A stretch of DNA of 39,381 nucleotides from Legionellaceae bacterium (lineage in GTDB: Bacteria; Pseudomonadota; Gammaproteobacteria; Legionellales; Legionellaceae). The stretch lies in the NCBI GenBank assembly GCA_030148065.1, contig JASBUC010000020.1, forward strand, positions 1 through 39,381, in the 5' to 3' direction. Below, one piece after another: positions 17,630-26,606 of this stretch. The position numbers and the translations under genes were made by a program. Below the pieces are notes generated by a model. It ran no database searches, was not told where the DNA came from, and was given only the letters and a program-made list of their open reading frames with translations. Positions within the stretch are counted from its first letter, which is position 1, and each line of letters starts with the position of its first letter.

Positions 17630-17702
17630 GCCCAGCCCCTTTTTTCAGTCCATTGGTCCCTTGAGACTCCAAAATTACAATGAAACGGCACTATGGTGGG
17701 AC

Positions 17703-20700
17703 TTAGCTAACCGACGCATCTCCCCCACCAGCTGCTTCTTTACCAAGTTTCTTCGCCTGATCGGTGGCAACGGCGGCGGATTCTTCAACTCCTTGATAGG
17801 ATTTAGCAGCCCCAGTGTCTGCTTGCTGTTTGATGTCACGCACCATGCCAGCAGACTCACTGCCTAAAGATTCTTGCTGCCCACCTGAGAGCCAGCGAAG
17901 TATTTTATCAGGCAGAATGTGAATCAACTCATACGCTTTTTGTACCACGGCGATCATCATGGTGGTATAGACTAAGATGATAAAGAAATAGAAGAAAATA
18001 GACGCCCATTGGGTGTAGATGTAAGTCCCCCCATAAGCCCCAGTATTAACGCTATCGCCACCAACCATATTATTCGTTGCCGAACTTAATTCACTACTAG
18101 CCTGATCAACAGGGTAGGTTGCATAATTTGCATAGCCTACTGCTGTATCATAAGCACCACCTGTCCAATCATTGACTTGTCCCGTAAAGGTATCCCCAGT
18201 ATCGGGCGCCGTCGGTAAATCCGCAGTCCAAAGGTTGCTTTGCATGCGACTAAAGCCTGCATTGACCAACCAAATGCCAACATAAGAAAGACTAAATGCA
18301 AAGATATAACCAATGATCATCATCCCTGGTCGTAAGAAGACATTTAAAATAATCATGATTGCCTGGGCTGATTTACCAAAGGCTTCATGCCCCTCTGGCG
18401 TTGCCACCCCGAGAGCAACAATGGGGGCTGCAGTCATTGCTTCTATCACCCCAATAAACCAGCCAATGGCAGCAAAAGTGAAAATCATATAGGGCAAAAA
18501 GGGTAAATAGTATGCACACACACAGCCAATGGAGAACATCACCGCATACCAAGAAAAGACAATAGGCATGGCGATTAATAAGATAACACAGACGGCCATG
18601 GCAACCCCAAATGGCAGCAAAGCCACCATTGCCATAGGAATAATCATGATAAACCAAAGGTTTGCAATACCATTAATGTAGGTCGCGCCCATGGCGGCTA
18701 AAGCCATGATGGGGTTGACCGCCGGGTTATCAAGAAAGCTCAAAGCCACTGGAAAAACACCGGTTAACAACATTAAAGGTGGCGTTAGTAGCACCATCAA
18801 CATTTGCGAGAGATACCCTGACATGACTTGCATGACTTGATTCAAGATAGGAATGATTACCTCATTTGCCATCCATCTAACGATGAAACCAAACCCCCAC
18901 TTACCACTTCCAACACTAACATTATCCAAACTAAATGGCGGGTAGGCGGCCTGAATACGAATGTCTAGTTCAAATTCTGGTGCCCCAGTGCTGGTTGAGG
19001 GCGTATAAAAGGCATTGGCATTGGTATAAAAAGCAAAGGTATTATTGGTTAGCGGCACACCAACACAAGTGGAGTTACCATTGGTGACAGCACTACTAGA
19101 GTAACTCCCGCTATTTGTACTAGGGTTACTTGAGTTATAGAGCATTAACACACCCGGGTAAGGGTTGGTAGTGCACATCGAGTAATAGGCGGTTGTGTTA
19201 CTATAGTCATCGCTTGGGGAAACACTGGTTTGATCTTGAAAGAGGGTGTTATCGGTTACCGGAAGACTTGGTATGGTGGTTAAAGGATTTGCCGTTGTAT
19301 AACCACTGCCGCTCACGTACGTTGCCAACATAAAATCAACTGGGTTAAAGATGTCTGTTAAGCGCATGCCGCCACTTAAGAGAGAAATCGCATCACTTGC
19401 TGCACTATTTGAACACGTCGGGCCGCCCGTGCTATAGGACGCTGAGGCCGAATAAGTACTAGAGTTAGCGGTACCAAAGTTATTATTCTTGTCGCAGCCA
19501 CTACCAGCGGCCAGACCCGTTATCCCCACCGAATTTGATGCACCACTTTGTGCAACGACATCATTTAAGTTTGACAGGTTCAAATAATAGCTGCCTGCCA
19601 AGATCCAGCCTTGGCTCTTGGCCGAGTCGATAAAGGAGGTTAAATCTTGATATTCACTCGAGCCCCCCATGCTTATCATCACCAGCATCGGGTCGACCAC
19701 CCCCATGTAAATGTTAACCCCATCTTCAATTTCATCACCACTAAAGAGCGTACCGACTCCTTGTATGCCCCCCCAACTCAAACAAGCAGGAGAATTTTGA
19801 TAATCTTGATCGCAGCTAGAGGTTGCATTGGTGCCAGTACAACTAACCGCGCTGCTGTTTTTAGAGGGTTTACACGTTGTGTCACTTGGCGTTCTTGGAA
19901 AGCCAAAACTGCTGTATTCGGTGTTGGAAGTAAAATCTGAATTAGCAAAGGGGCTTGCAGCAATCATGGTCTCAGCCACCGTTTGCAAACTAGAATAGAG
20001 TTGGCCTGCTGCAACCGAAACTGTACTGTCCCATTCATCGGTACTTACATTGCCGTTGGTAAGAGATGAAGTGCCTTGAGCCCAAGAAATCACCCCACAG
20101 ACCCCGTTTAACTGACTATAAAAGTAATCTGAGGTGCCAGGTGAGCTGCAGCTGTTAAGATTACCACTATTACAAGAGCTAGGAGTGTTAAAGTTTGGCA
20201 TTGGTAAGACATAGCGATTCGAACCAGAGCTAGACAGAACTGTCAGATTATTATAATCAAAGTTTACTGTGCTTAAAAAATCAGGAACGGCATCCAGGCA
20301 GAAGGTGTATTGATTGGCCGCGGTGGCATTAGTGGTGCTCCAAGAAACATTATTACAAGCCTTGGCACTTGCCGAGCTTGAGCCTGAGTCTTTTTTAACG
20401 ATGTCATAAATTTTTTCATACTGATATTGCATGGCGAGCATACAGACCTGCCCTGATAAAATGCCGCCTGCTGCTTGCGTAATGCTGTTAACACCACCGC
20501 TTGTCTCACTACTGGCAGTGTCTGTGTTTGTTCCTTGAGAGATAATCACCCCGCCTGAGCCTAAATAATCAAGGGCGGCATTCCATATTTTATCGCCTGC
20601 CCCAACTCCTTGTACGACTATCCACATCACAAAAACTTGCGCTGTACAGTAGCCTGAGGCGCGAGGAAGCAACAAAGTAAGACCGACGCAAACTCGAGTC

Positions 20701-21017
20701 GGGGTCCAAATAGACGACCATTTTTTCCCTAATATTTCACCTTCATGAGCCGTATTCATGGTTGAAACAATTAAGGTATAAGCAACCAATAAGCCACCGA
20801 GCGCCAATACTGCTGAGTTTAAAACAGCAAACATTTTGCCCGCAATTTGACTGCCACTGCTTGAGAGCACACCTTCGACGTTGCCAAATAGGTAGCCAAG
20901 AAACTCAACTGAAACATCGCTTGCAGGTGGTGAAAAATCAAGCGCTCCAAAGCTCTCATCTGCAAACACCAGGGCCGGACATAAAATACTTAGTAATAAT
21001 AGGATCCACCGTCTCAT
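17703..21017 (-). CDS. dotA: Dot/Icm polytopic inner-membrane protein DotA
   Basis: DotA is a large inner-membrane Dot/Icm protein with a big periplasmic loop; in Legionella it is also released as ring-shaped oligomers. The 1,104-residue product (1,048 in L. pneumophila) has a signal peptide (RRWILLLLSILCPALVFA) and two early membrane segments (about 60-90 and 100-145). A periplasmic domain of over 500 residues, very rich in Ser, Thr, Asn and Gly, follows. A cluster of spans from about 695 to 930 includes MVLLTPPLMLLTGVFPVAL and LPYMIFTFAAIGWFIG, and a last span near 1020-1045 is followed by HILPDKILRWLSGGQQ. It overlaps the icmV stop in an ATGA arrangement, preceded by GGAGGAAA. Confidence 0.95.
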   Translation of the reverse strand: MRRWILLLLSILCPALVFADESFGALDFSPPASDVSVEFLGYLFGNVEGVLSSSGSQIAGKMFAVLNSAVLALGGLLVAYTLIVSTMNTAHEGEILGKKWSSIWTPTRVCVGLTLLLPRASGYCTAQVFVMWIVVQGVGAGDKIWNAALDYLGSGGVIISQGTNTDTASSETSGGVNSITQAAGGILSGQVCMLAMQYQYEKIYDIVKKDSGSSSASAKACNNVSWSTTNATAANQYTFCLDAVPDFLSTVNFDYNNLTVLSSSGSNRYVLPMPNFNTPSSCNSGNLNSCSSPGTSDYFYSQLNGVCGVISWAQGTSSLTNGNVSTDEWDSTVSVAAGQLYSSLQTVAETMIAASPFANSDFTSNTEYSSFGFPRTPSDTTCKPSKNSSAVSCTGTNATSSCDQDYQNSPACLSWGGIQGVGTLFSGDEIEDGVNIYMGVVDPMLVMISMGGSSEYQDLTSFIDSAKSQGWILAGSYYLNLSNLNDVVAQSGASNSVGITGLAAGSGCDKNNNFGTANSSTYSASASYSTGGPTCSNSAASDAISLLSGGMRLTDIFNPVDFMLATYVSGSGYTTANPLTTIPSLPVTDNTLFQDQTSVSPSDDYSNTTAYYSMCTTNPYPGVLMLYNSSNPSTNSGSYSSSAVTNGNSTCVGVPLTNNTFAFYTNANAFYTPSTSTGAPEFELDIRIQAAYPPFSLDNVSVGSGKWGFGFIVRWMANEVIIPILNQVMQVMSGYLSQMLMVLLTPPLMLLTGVFPVALSFLDNPAVNPIMALAAMGATYINGIANLWFIMIIPMAMVALLPFGVAMAVCVILLIAMPIVFSWYAVMFSIGCVCAYYLPFLPYMIFTFAAIGWFIGVIEAMTAAPIVALGVATPEGHEAFGKSAQAIMIILNVFLRPGMMIIGYIFAFSLSYVGIWLVNAGFSRMQSNLWTADLPTAPDTGDTFTGQVNDWTGGAYDTAVGYANYATYPVDQASSELSSATNNMVGGDSVNTGAYGGTYIYTQWASIFFYFFIILVYTTMMIAVVQKAYELIHILPDKILRWLSGGQQESLGSESAGMVRDIKQQADTGAAKSYQGVEESAAVATDQAKKLGKEAAGGGDASVS

Positions 21018-21469
21018 TTAGGTTTCCTCCTAAATCCTTCTTTTAACCATTCCGAAACCGTGCAACCAAGTTTGCCTTTTCTTAGCTGGAAGTACCAAAA
21101 GTGATAACGAAAAAAAAGCGCAAAGGCAATGACGGCGGTTGCAATTGACAAAGGCGTGGCGGCCCAATGCCCTTGCTGGATTACCCAAGCCAAATAAGCA
21201 AGCGCTAAAAACCCTAGAGTAAGGGATAATAGAGCCAAAAGCCCTAAGTTTCGTTGTTTTTTAAGCACCTCTTGCTCGCTTAATTTAAGCCGCTTCATCG
21301 CACTTTTCAGATGCTCTTTTTTCTTAGGCACTTGTGGTACAAAGAGGTTTTTTACCGTCTCAAGCAGTTCTTGGGCAATCTCAAGCCACTCGTCATAATT
21401 TCCCCATTTTCGAAAATTAAACGAGCGTGCTATGACGCCTTTGGTTCTTTTGTACTTTTTCTTTGCCAT
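21014..21469 (-). CDS. icmV: Dot/Icm inner-membrane protein IcmV
   Basis: IcmV is a small inner-membrane Dot/Icm component co-transcribed with dotA. The 151-residue product, the same length as L. pneumophila IcmV, has a basic cytoplasmic N-terminus (AKKKYKRTKGVIARSFNFRKW) and two adjacent membrane segments at about residues 77-117. A C-terminal tail follows (FRYHFWYFQLRKGKLG, then EWLKEGFRRKPK). I use the ATG at 21469, since upstream Met codons at 21511 and 21541 would only add a polar extension without a ribosome site. It overlaps dotA by ATGA and is divergent from icmW. Confidence 0.9.
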   Translation of the reverse strand: MAKKKYKRTKGVIARSFNFRKWGNYDEWLEIAQELLETVKNLFVPQVPKKKEHLKSAMKRLKLSEQEVLKKQRNLGLLALLSLTLGFLALAYLAWVIQQGHWAATPLSIATAVIAFALFFRYHFWYFQLRKGKLGCTVSEWLKEGFRRKPK

Positions 21470-21576
21470 GTTGTTTGGTCCAAAGCGGTGACGACTTGTA
21501 TCAATACTCATACTATAGTAGCTTAAAAAGTAGGCGTCCATTTTTAGAGTTTGATTTGTTAAATTAAGGTAAAGTT

Positions 21577-22032
21577 ATGCCAGATTTGTCCCTAGAAGCC
21601 TCCTGCCAATTTTGGTTTGAGTATAATGATCCAATGATTTATCGGGTGGTGACCTTTATGGAGGGGGTTGAGAGCTGGACCCTCGATGGCAACCCTGAGC
21701 TAGAAGCAGCTCTAAAGACGCTGGGAGAGGAGCTTGATGACATCAGCAAGATTGACATGGCCTCACTCGGTCATGAAGAAGCCTTTATTCGCATTGCTTG
21801 CAATATTAAATCAGGGCGCGCCTTACGCCTTTTGCAAGCGCTTGATACCGTGCACCCTGGGGCGGCTTCAAGGTTGTTGATCCATGCCGAGGAAAACAGC
21901 CAGAGCAGCGAAGACACGGCGGGTATTTTTTTAAGACGCAACATTATTTTTGAGCGATTGAGACTATTAGGACGTGTTTTTTCAGAAGATCGCTTTCGTT
22001 TGGTGGTTAAAGCACTAGAAGGAGAGGAGTAA
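21577..22032 (+). CDS. icmW: Dot/Icm effector adaptor IcmW
   Basis: IcmW is a small acidic cytoplasmic chaperone that pairs with IcmS, and through the DotL coupling complex brings a subset of effectors to the secretion channel. The 151-residue product is the same length as L. pneumophila IcmW and contains FWFEYNDPMIYRVVTFMEGV and IACNIKSGRALRLLQALD. AAGG lies 7 nt before the ATG. It is divergent from icmV and 4 bp upstream of icmX, forming an icmWX operon. icmS is outside this window. Confidence 0.95.
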   Translation: MPDLSLEASCQFWFEYNDPMIYRVVTFMEGVESWTLDGNPELEAALKTLGEELDDISKIDMASLGHEEAFIRIACNIKSGRALRLLQALDTVHPGAASRLLIHAEENSQSSEDTAGIFLRRNIIFERLRLLGRVFSEDRFRLVVKALEGEE

Positions 22033-22036
22033 GCTT

Positions 22037-23575
22037 ATGAAACGACAATCGATGTTATTAGCACTACCGTTACTGGCCTTAAGCTCAATGAACGCCGCGG
22101 CAGATGGAGTCAGCGATGTGTATGTTGTCGGCAGCCAGCCGCTAGAGAACTTCTCAGCCGCCTTGCAAGAAATGGTGTTAGCCGTTGCCTGCAGCATGGG
22201 CTACGTACCAGACAGTGGATCTGGCACCTCCTGCCCGGACAACAACAGCCAATACTCGTACGATTATTTTAACAATAATAACTTTTTATCCGGGTTGCTC
22301 TTTACCAATAACCTTGCAACCCCTTTTAGTCTTGGCAGTTCAGCGCTCTACCAACTAAGCTCAGACGATGACATCGTCACAAGCGTCACTGCCCCCAGCC
22401 TCTTGCTGGATTACTTTTCAACTGATGAGGACCTTTCAACTTACACAAACTATATTTTTGGCTACAACGATGAAGACGCCGACTGGTGGTATACGACCTA
22501 CGACATGGGCTACTATGACAGCTCAAGCAATACCATTTACTATTCTGACACCGCCTCAGGCTATGGGGTTGAGTCATCAAATCAAACACAATATTTAGGT
22601 AACCCCACCGCTTTGTCGGTTCTAAATGCCCTGGTGCTCCCTTTTTCTTGTGTTTCAGCAAGTGATGCGACTACTTGCTTGTCTGACACGGTCTTTCCTA
22701 GAGTTCAGCTTGCTGCGGTTAACCAAGTGATAGACTTAAGCGGTAATACGACACCCGCAACCGATTTACAGCCCTACTACGTGATGAGTGATCTACAAAC
22801 AGAGCTGCCAGAGTCCTATTCGCACTTACAATCACTCTCTGCGCTAAACATGGACACGCTGCTCTCACCTCTAATGTATAAAACATCCGTTGAAACAGCG
22901 CCAAGCAGTAGCGATGAAAGCAGTGGCGTGAGCCTACCTGCTGCGACTGCTGAAAATGAACTCGAGGCCGCAACCAGCTTTATTAAATATGTAACGGATC
23001 AATACATTAGCATCCCACCTTTAACCTCCGATGCTTATACTGGCGTAACGGGCGTACAAACCATTTATACTTACATGACCCAGCTAAGAGGTTATGCAGC
23101 CCTACTCTCAGTACCAGTCTCAAACTTAAACTTCTTATTAGCAAAGCGCATTCAACCAACCAACAACGATGAGCCTAAAATCAGCCAGAGCGCTTATGAA
23201 TACAACATGGCAACCCGGCGTCTACAAACCATTTCTTGCAGCAGCGGCGGAAGCAGCGGATCTGGTAGTGAGGGCTCTGGGCAAAGTTGTGATTCGGAAA
23301 AAACGCCCGTTTCTTGGATCCAAAAGGTGCGTTTAATGTCACCCAACCAACGAGAAGCAGAAGAATTACAGCTACTAGCAGAGATTAATTATCAACTCTA
23401 CTTAAACCGTCAAATCATGGAGCGACTCTTAGCAACAGGCTCAGCAGGCCTTGCCAACTCAATAACCATGGGCAAACAAAACTTAACCCTGGATAACGCC
23501 GCCGATGTCGCCTCATTACTGACCACTGGTGAAAGTACTACCAGTGATGACAGTAGCAGTGATAGTAGTAGCTAA
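22037..23575 (+). CDS. icmX: Dot/Icm periplasmic protein IcmX
   Basis: IcmX is a periplasmic Dot/Icm protein required for pore formation and intracellular growth in Legionella, and partly released from the cell. The 512-residue product (about 466 in L. pneumophila) has a signal peptide (KRQSMLLALPLLALSSMNAAA). Its mature part is rich in Ser, Tyr, Asp and Asn, with a Tyr/Asp-dense stretch around residues 125-195 and a conserved-looking C-terminal part (WIQKVRLMSPNQREAEELQL). A Gly/Ser linker occurs near 408-417, and the tail is a Ser/Asp run. GGAGAGGAG in the end of icmW serves as ribosome site. A terminator follows. Confidence 0.9.
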   Translation: MKRQSMLLALPLLALSSMNAAADGVSDVYVVGSQPLENFSAALQEMVLAVACSMGYVPDSGSGTSCPDNNSQYSYDYFNNNNFLSGLLFTNNLATPFSLGSSALYQLSSDDDIVTSVTAPSLLLDYFSTDEDLSTYTNYIFGYNDEDADWWYTTYDMGYYDSSSNTIYYSDTASGYGVESSNQTQYLGNPTALSVLNALVLPFSCVSASDATTCLSDTVFPRVQLAAVNQVIDLSGNTTPATDLQPYYVMSDLQTELPESYSHLQSLSALNMDTLLSPLMYKTSVETAPSSSDESSGVSLPAATAENELEAATSFIKYVTDQYISIPPLTSDAYTGVTGVQTIYTYMTQLRGYAALLSVPVSNLNFLLAKRIQPTNNDEPKISQSAYEYNMATRRLQTISCSSGGSSGSGSEGSGQSCDSEKTPVSWIQKVRLMSPNQREAEELQLLAEINYQLYLNRQIMERLLATGSAGLANSITMGKQNLTLDNAADVASLLTTGESTTSDDSSSDSSS

Positions 23576-23585
23576 CCTTTCCTTT

Positions 23586-23614
23586 GGTGCCGCGCTCTGC
23601 GCGGTACCATTTTT
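23586..23614 (+). terminator. Rho-independent terminator of icmWX
   Basis: GGTGCCGCGC (23586-23595) pairs with GCGCGGTACC (23599-23608) around a TCT loop with one non-Watson-Crick pair, followed by TTTTT at 23610-23614. It lies 10 nt past the icmX stop. The T-run runs into the last codon of the convergent zinc-finger gene. Confidence 0.85.
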
Positions 23615-23804
23615 AGGCGTCTTCTAAGATGTAGAGGCAACCACAATAAGGGCAGCTAACCTGACCACTTTTTTCGATTGGCAAATAGACTTTGGGGTGT
23701 GCGTTCCACAGTGTTCGGTCATTACCAGGGCAGGAAAGTGGCAAATCTTTTTTAGTCACCACTATCTGTCTCTCACTGCAGGCTGTTTTTTTTCTTGCGT
23801 TCAT
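23613..23804 (-). CDS. Small zinc-finger protein (zf-CHCC family)
   Basis: This is a 63-residue protein with the pattern CPG-x8-H...CPYCG: LPLSCPGNDRTLWNAHPKVY, then VSCPYCGCLYILED. This is the zinc-binding CHCC domain also found in a mitochondrial complex I accessory subunit and in many proteobacterial small proteins. Its bacterial function is unknown. I start it at the ATG at 23804 (MNARKK); a longer open frame to 24008 only runs through the palindromic element and has no family match. Confidence 0.85.
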   Translation of the reverse strand: MNARKKTACSERQIVVTKKDLPLSCPGNDRTLWNAHPKVYLPIEKSGQVSCPYCGCLYILEDA

Positions 23805-23907
23805 TCTATACCCTTTATTGCTTATAATAAGAAGCTTTGACTTAATTGTTTTTTGATAACCATTCGTCACCCAAATTGAAACCCGGGGGAAAGTCAGATT
23901 TGAGTGC

Positions 23908-23987
23908 TTATTGGATAAAAATAGTAAGGGAAAAGCGCAGCATACACCAGTATGTGAGCACTTTCCCGCAATATTTTTATTCAATAG
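23908..23987. repeat. Second long hairpin element with ACCA loop
   Basis: The arms 23908-23934 and 23961-23987 pair at about 21 of 27 positions. At the centre is CATAC-ACCA-GTATG (23941-23954). Weaker symmetry extends a further 10 bp or so on each side. It has the same architecture and strand relation as the element after ssrA: a long outer stem, an internal loop, a 5-bp inner stem and an identical ACCA loop. It lies downstream of the miaA stop. Confidence 0.75.
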
Positions 23988-24025
23988 GCGCCAAATATGG
24001 CTTTTCAATGAAAGGTGCTGAATAG

Positions 24026-24964
24026 TTACTTTTTTTTGATAACTTGTTTGACAGATCTTAGCAAGTTTTCATCCTCACATTCAAACCGTGTAAGACTGGG
24101 CCAGCTGCGAAGCCAAGTTAACTGTCGTTTAGCCAGCGCACGTGTCGCCGCAATTGCTTTGTCAATCATGGTGTCTTTATCGAGTTCGCCCATTAAGTAT
24201 TGCGCCACTTGCCGATAGCCAACGCTTTTCATCGAGGCATGCTTAAGCGACACACCTTGCTTTAATAAGCCCTCGACTTCTTCTAGAAAACCATCTTCAA
24301 GCATGTGATGGAAGCGTTTTTCAATTCGTTGATGCAAAAAAGCTCTCTCTTTGGGCTCTAAGGCAAGTTGCACAACTCGATAGTTTTTTAAAGGACTCTC
24401 TTGCGCTTTAAATAATTCTGCCATTGGTTGTTCGCTCAGCAAGCAGACTTCAATGGCGCGAATCAGCCGCTGGCTATCATTTGGATGCAACCGCTTGGCA
24501 GTCAGTGGACAAAGGCTTGCCAAATACTGATGCAGTGCGATATGACCTTCTTCTTGAAGCCTTTGTTGCAGCTTAGCTCGTAGCGCATCATCTCGCTCTG
24601 GCAGCTCATTTATGCCCTTTAATAAGGCGTTAAAGTACATCATGGTGCCCCCAACCAACAAGGGCGTTTTTCCACGCTGAACAATGTCTTTTATCAAGTC
24701 TTGTGCATCACTGACAAAGTTTGCCGCAGAATAATGCGCTGTTGGGGGCATCACATCGATTAAATGATGCGGATAGCGTCTAAGGATGTCTTCATCTGGT
24801 TTTGCACTTCCGATGTTAAAGCCCTGATAAACCATGGCAGAATCAACGCTAATTAGCTCAAAGTCTGGCTGCGCATCCACTAAGTCCATGGCGAGTGCAG
24901 TCTTGCCACTGGCCGTTGGCCCCATTAGAAACAAAAGCTTAGGTTTTTGACAAATTATGGACAT
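24026..24964 (-). CDS. miaA: tRNA dimethylallyltransferase MiaA
   Basis: MiaA transfers a dimethylallyl group to N6 of A37 in tRNAs reading UNN codons. The 312-residue product has the P-loop GPTASGKTALA near its N-terminus, ISVDSAMVYQGFNIGSAKP (the DSxQ-like region with catalytic Asp), HLIDVMPPTAHYSAANF, LLVGGTMMYFNALLKG, and RQLTWLRSW near the C-terminus. The position normally held by Gln in DSxQvY is Met here (DSAMVYQG), although a Gln lies two residues on. The start overlaps the mutL 3' end by 10 nt. The order amiB-mutL-miaA is the usual gammaproteobacterial one; hfq does not follow here. Confidence 0.95.
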   Translation of the reverse strand: MSIICQKPKLLFLMGPTASGKTALAMDLVDAQPDFELISVDSAMVYQGFNIGSAKPDEDILRRYPHHLIDVMPPTAHYSAANFVSDAQDLIKDIVQRGKTPLLVGGTMMYFNALLKGINELPERDDALRAKLQQRLQEEGHIALHQYLASLCPLTAKRLHPNDSQRLIRAIEVCLLSEQPMAELFKAQESPLKNYRVVQLALEPKERAFLHQRIEKRFHHMLEDGFLEEVEGLLKQGVSLKHASMKSVGYRQVAQYLMGELDKDTMIDKAIAATRALAKRQLTWLRSWPSLTRFECEDENLLRSVKQVIKKK

Positions 24965-26598
24965 AATAAAGTCTCGAGTGATTGTCGTGTAAGCCTCTGC
25001 CCAAAGGGCTTATTAACCTCCGTATTAGAAAAGAACTCCTCGAGTTGACGACGCTCTTCATCACCGAGCGTTTGCCAACTAACTAGAGAGTGCTCGACGT
25101 AGGCATCCAGCAAGGCTTGCTCTGTTCTAAGCTCGGATAATCTCTTTAAAAACGGTTTAAACGAGAGGTAAGGTGTGAGACTGGGAAAGGCTCGCAGGAC
25201 GTACTCTTCTTCTGAGAGCGGCTCAATTTGTAAGCCACAACGTCTAAAGCTTGCCAAAGAGAGGGACAGCGTTTTTTCAGAACACTTAAAGCGCATAGGA
25301 ACCAATAAAGGGCGTGTTACAATTGGCCCATTTGCAAAAGCCTCCTGAAGCATTTTTTTTAACCAGTGCTGGTAGCATTTTTCAAGATTAAAGATGGCAC
25401 TTTCGCAGCCCTTATTTAATAAAACAAAAGGGGCTTGCAACGCAATCACCTGGCTCTCATTGGCCATCTTTAAAAAAGCCAATGATTCAGCACTGCTTGT
25501 TTGGCTCATACGGCTAGAAAAACTAACGGGCGCCTGGGCTCGTTCAAACTTTTGAGGTTGTTTCAACGTTGATTCTGGCATCAAAGCTTCTTTGGGAGCG
25601 CTCACCGCTGATAAGTGCCGTTTTAACACACTGCTGAAGAAATCATGAACCTGTCTAGGCTCGTAGAAACGCACCTCATGTTTAGTCGGGTGCACATTGA
25701 CGTCAACTTCTGTTGCTGGCAAGGTAAAAAACAGTAAAAAAGTTGCCTGTCTACCTGGGTAGAGCAAGGGGCCATAAGCCTCCAAGATTGCGTGCATTAA
25801 GAGTTTATCACGCACCACTCGTCCATTGACAAAACAATATTGCAGATCATTTTGACTGCGTAGATAATTTGGGTGCCCTAAAAAGCCACTCAGTTTGAAA
25901 CCGCCAGCGGCCGCACTAAAGGACATCGCCTCCTTCATAAACGATTGCCCAAAGAGCTTAAGCACTCTTTTTTTCTGTTGTGCTTCACTAATTGCCGGCA
26001 TTAAGTGTAAAACTTTTTTGCCATCAATGGTCAAGGAGAGTTCTAAATCAAAACGCGTCATGGCTAAGCGTTTCACAATGGCTTCAATGTGCATTTGCTC
26101 TGTTTTTTCAGAGCGCAGAAATCGCCGCCTAGACAGGGTATTAAAAAAAAGGTCTTCCACACTGATGGTTGTGCCAACTGGATGAGCGGTCTTTAGAATA
26201 CTTTGTATTTCAGAGCCTTCTGCCTTAAGAGAATAAGCCTCATCTGCCGTCTCTGCTTTGGAGCAGAGTTGAAACTTAGAGACCGAGGCAATGCTTGCCA
26301 GCGCCTCACCACGAAACCCTAAGGTTTTAACTGAAAATAACTCATCAACTGATTGAATTTTACTGGTTGCATGAGGAAAAATACTAAGCTCTAAATCGTC
26401 TTTTTCGATGCCACAACCATTGTCAGACACTCGAATTAAACGAATGCCTGCTTCTATAATTTCAATGTGCAGCTTGCAGGCTTTGGCATCTAAGGCATTT
26501 TCAACCAGTTCTTTCACCACTGACGCCGGTCGCTCGATGACCTCACCTGCAGCAATTTGATTGGCAAGCTCTTTAGAGAGCACTCTTATTTTGGACAT
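24955..26598 (-). CDS. mutL: DNA mismatch repair protein MutL
   Basis: MutL is the ATP-dependent coordinator of methyl-directed mismatch repair. The 547-residue product has GHKL ATPase motifs: ERPASVVKELVENALDA, RVSDNGCGI, KTLGFRGEALASIASVS and VGTTISVEDLFFNTLSRRRF. The FVNGRVVRDKLLMHAI and DVNVHPTKHEVRF segments follow. A low-complexity linker (about 330-375) leads to a C-terminal dimerisation domain. I see no DQHAxxExxxxE endonuclease motif, as expected for the E. coli type. It is somewhat shorter than E. coli MutL (615), mainly in the linker. Confidence 0.96.
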   Translation of the reverse strand: MSKIRVLSKELANQIAAGEVIERPASVVKELVENALDAKACKLHIEIIEAGIRLIRVSDNGCGIEKDDLELSIFPHATSKIQSVDELFSVKTLGFRGEALASIASVSKFQLCSKAETADEAYSLKAEGSEIQSILKTAHPVGTTISVEDLFFNTLSRRRFLRSEKTEQMHIEAIVKRLAMTRFDLELSLTIDGKKVLHLMPAISEAQQKKRVLKLFGQSFMKEAMSFSAAAGGFKLSGFLGHPNYLRSQNDLQYCFVNGRVVRDKLLMHAILEAYGPLLYPGRQATFLLFFTLPATEVDVNVHPTKHEVRFYEPRQVHDFFSSVLKRHLSAVSAPKEALMPESTLKQPQKFERAQAPVSFSSRMSQTSSAESLAFLKMANESQVIALQAPFVLLNKGCESAIFNLEKCYQHWLKKMLQEAFANGPIVTRPLLVPMRFKCSEKTLSLSLASFRRCGLQIEPLSEEEYVLRAFPSLTPYLSFKPFLKRLSELRTEQALLDAYVEHSLVSWQTLGDEERRQLEEFFSNTEVNKPFGQRLTRQSLETLLCP

Positions 26599-26606
26599 CT
26601 ATTTAC

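Noticed and set aside
21558-21573. GTTAA-N6-GTAAA resembling a CpxR site before icmW
   Set aside because: CpxR is known to control icmW and icmV in Legionella, but this match is imperfect and coincides with the icmW ribosome-binding site (AAGG), which explains it better.
23805-24008. N-terminal extension of the zinc-finger gene
   Set aside because: The extra 68 codons translate the palindromic element and match nothing in the zf-CHCC family, which starts at about 23804.
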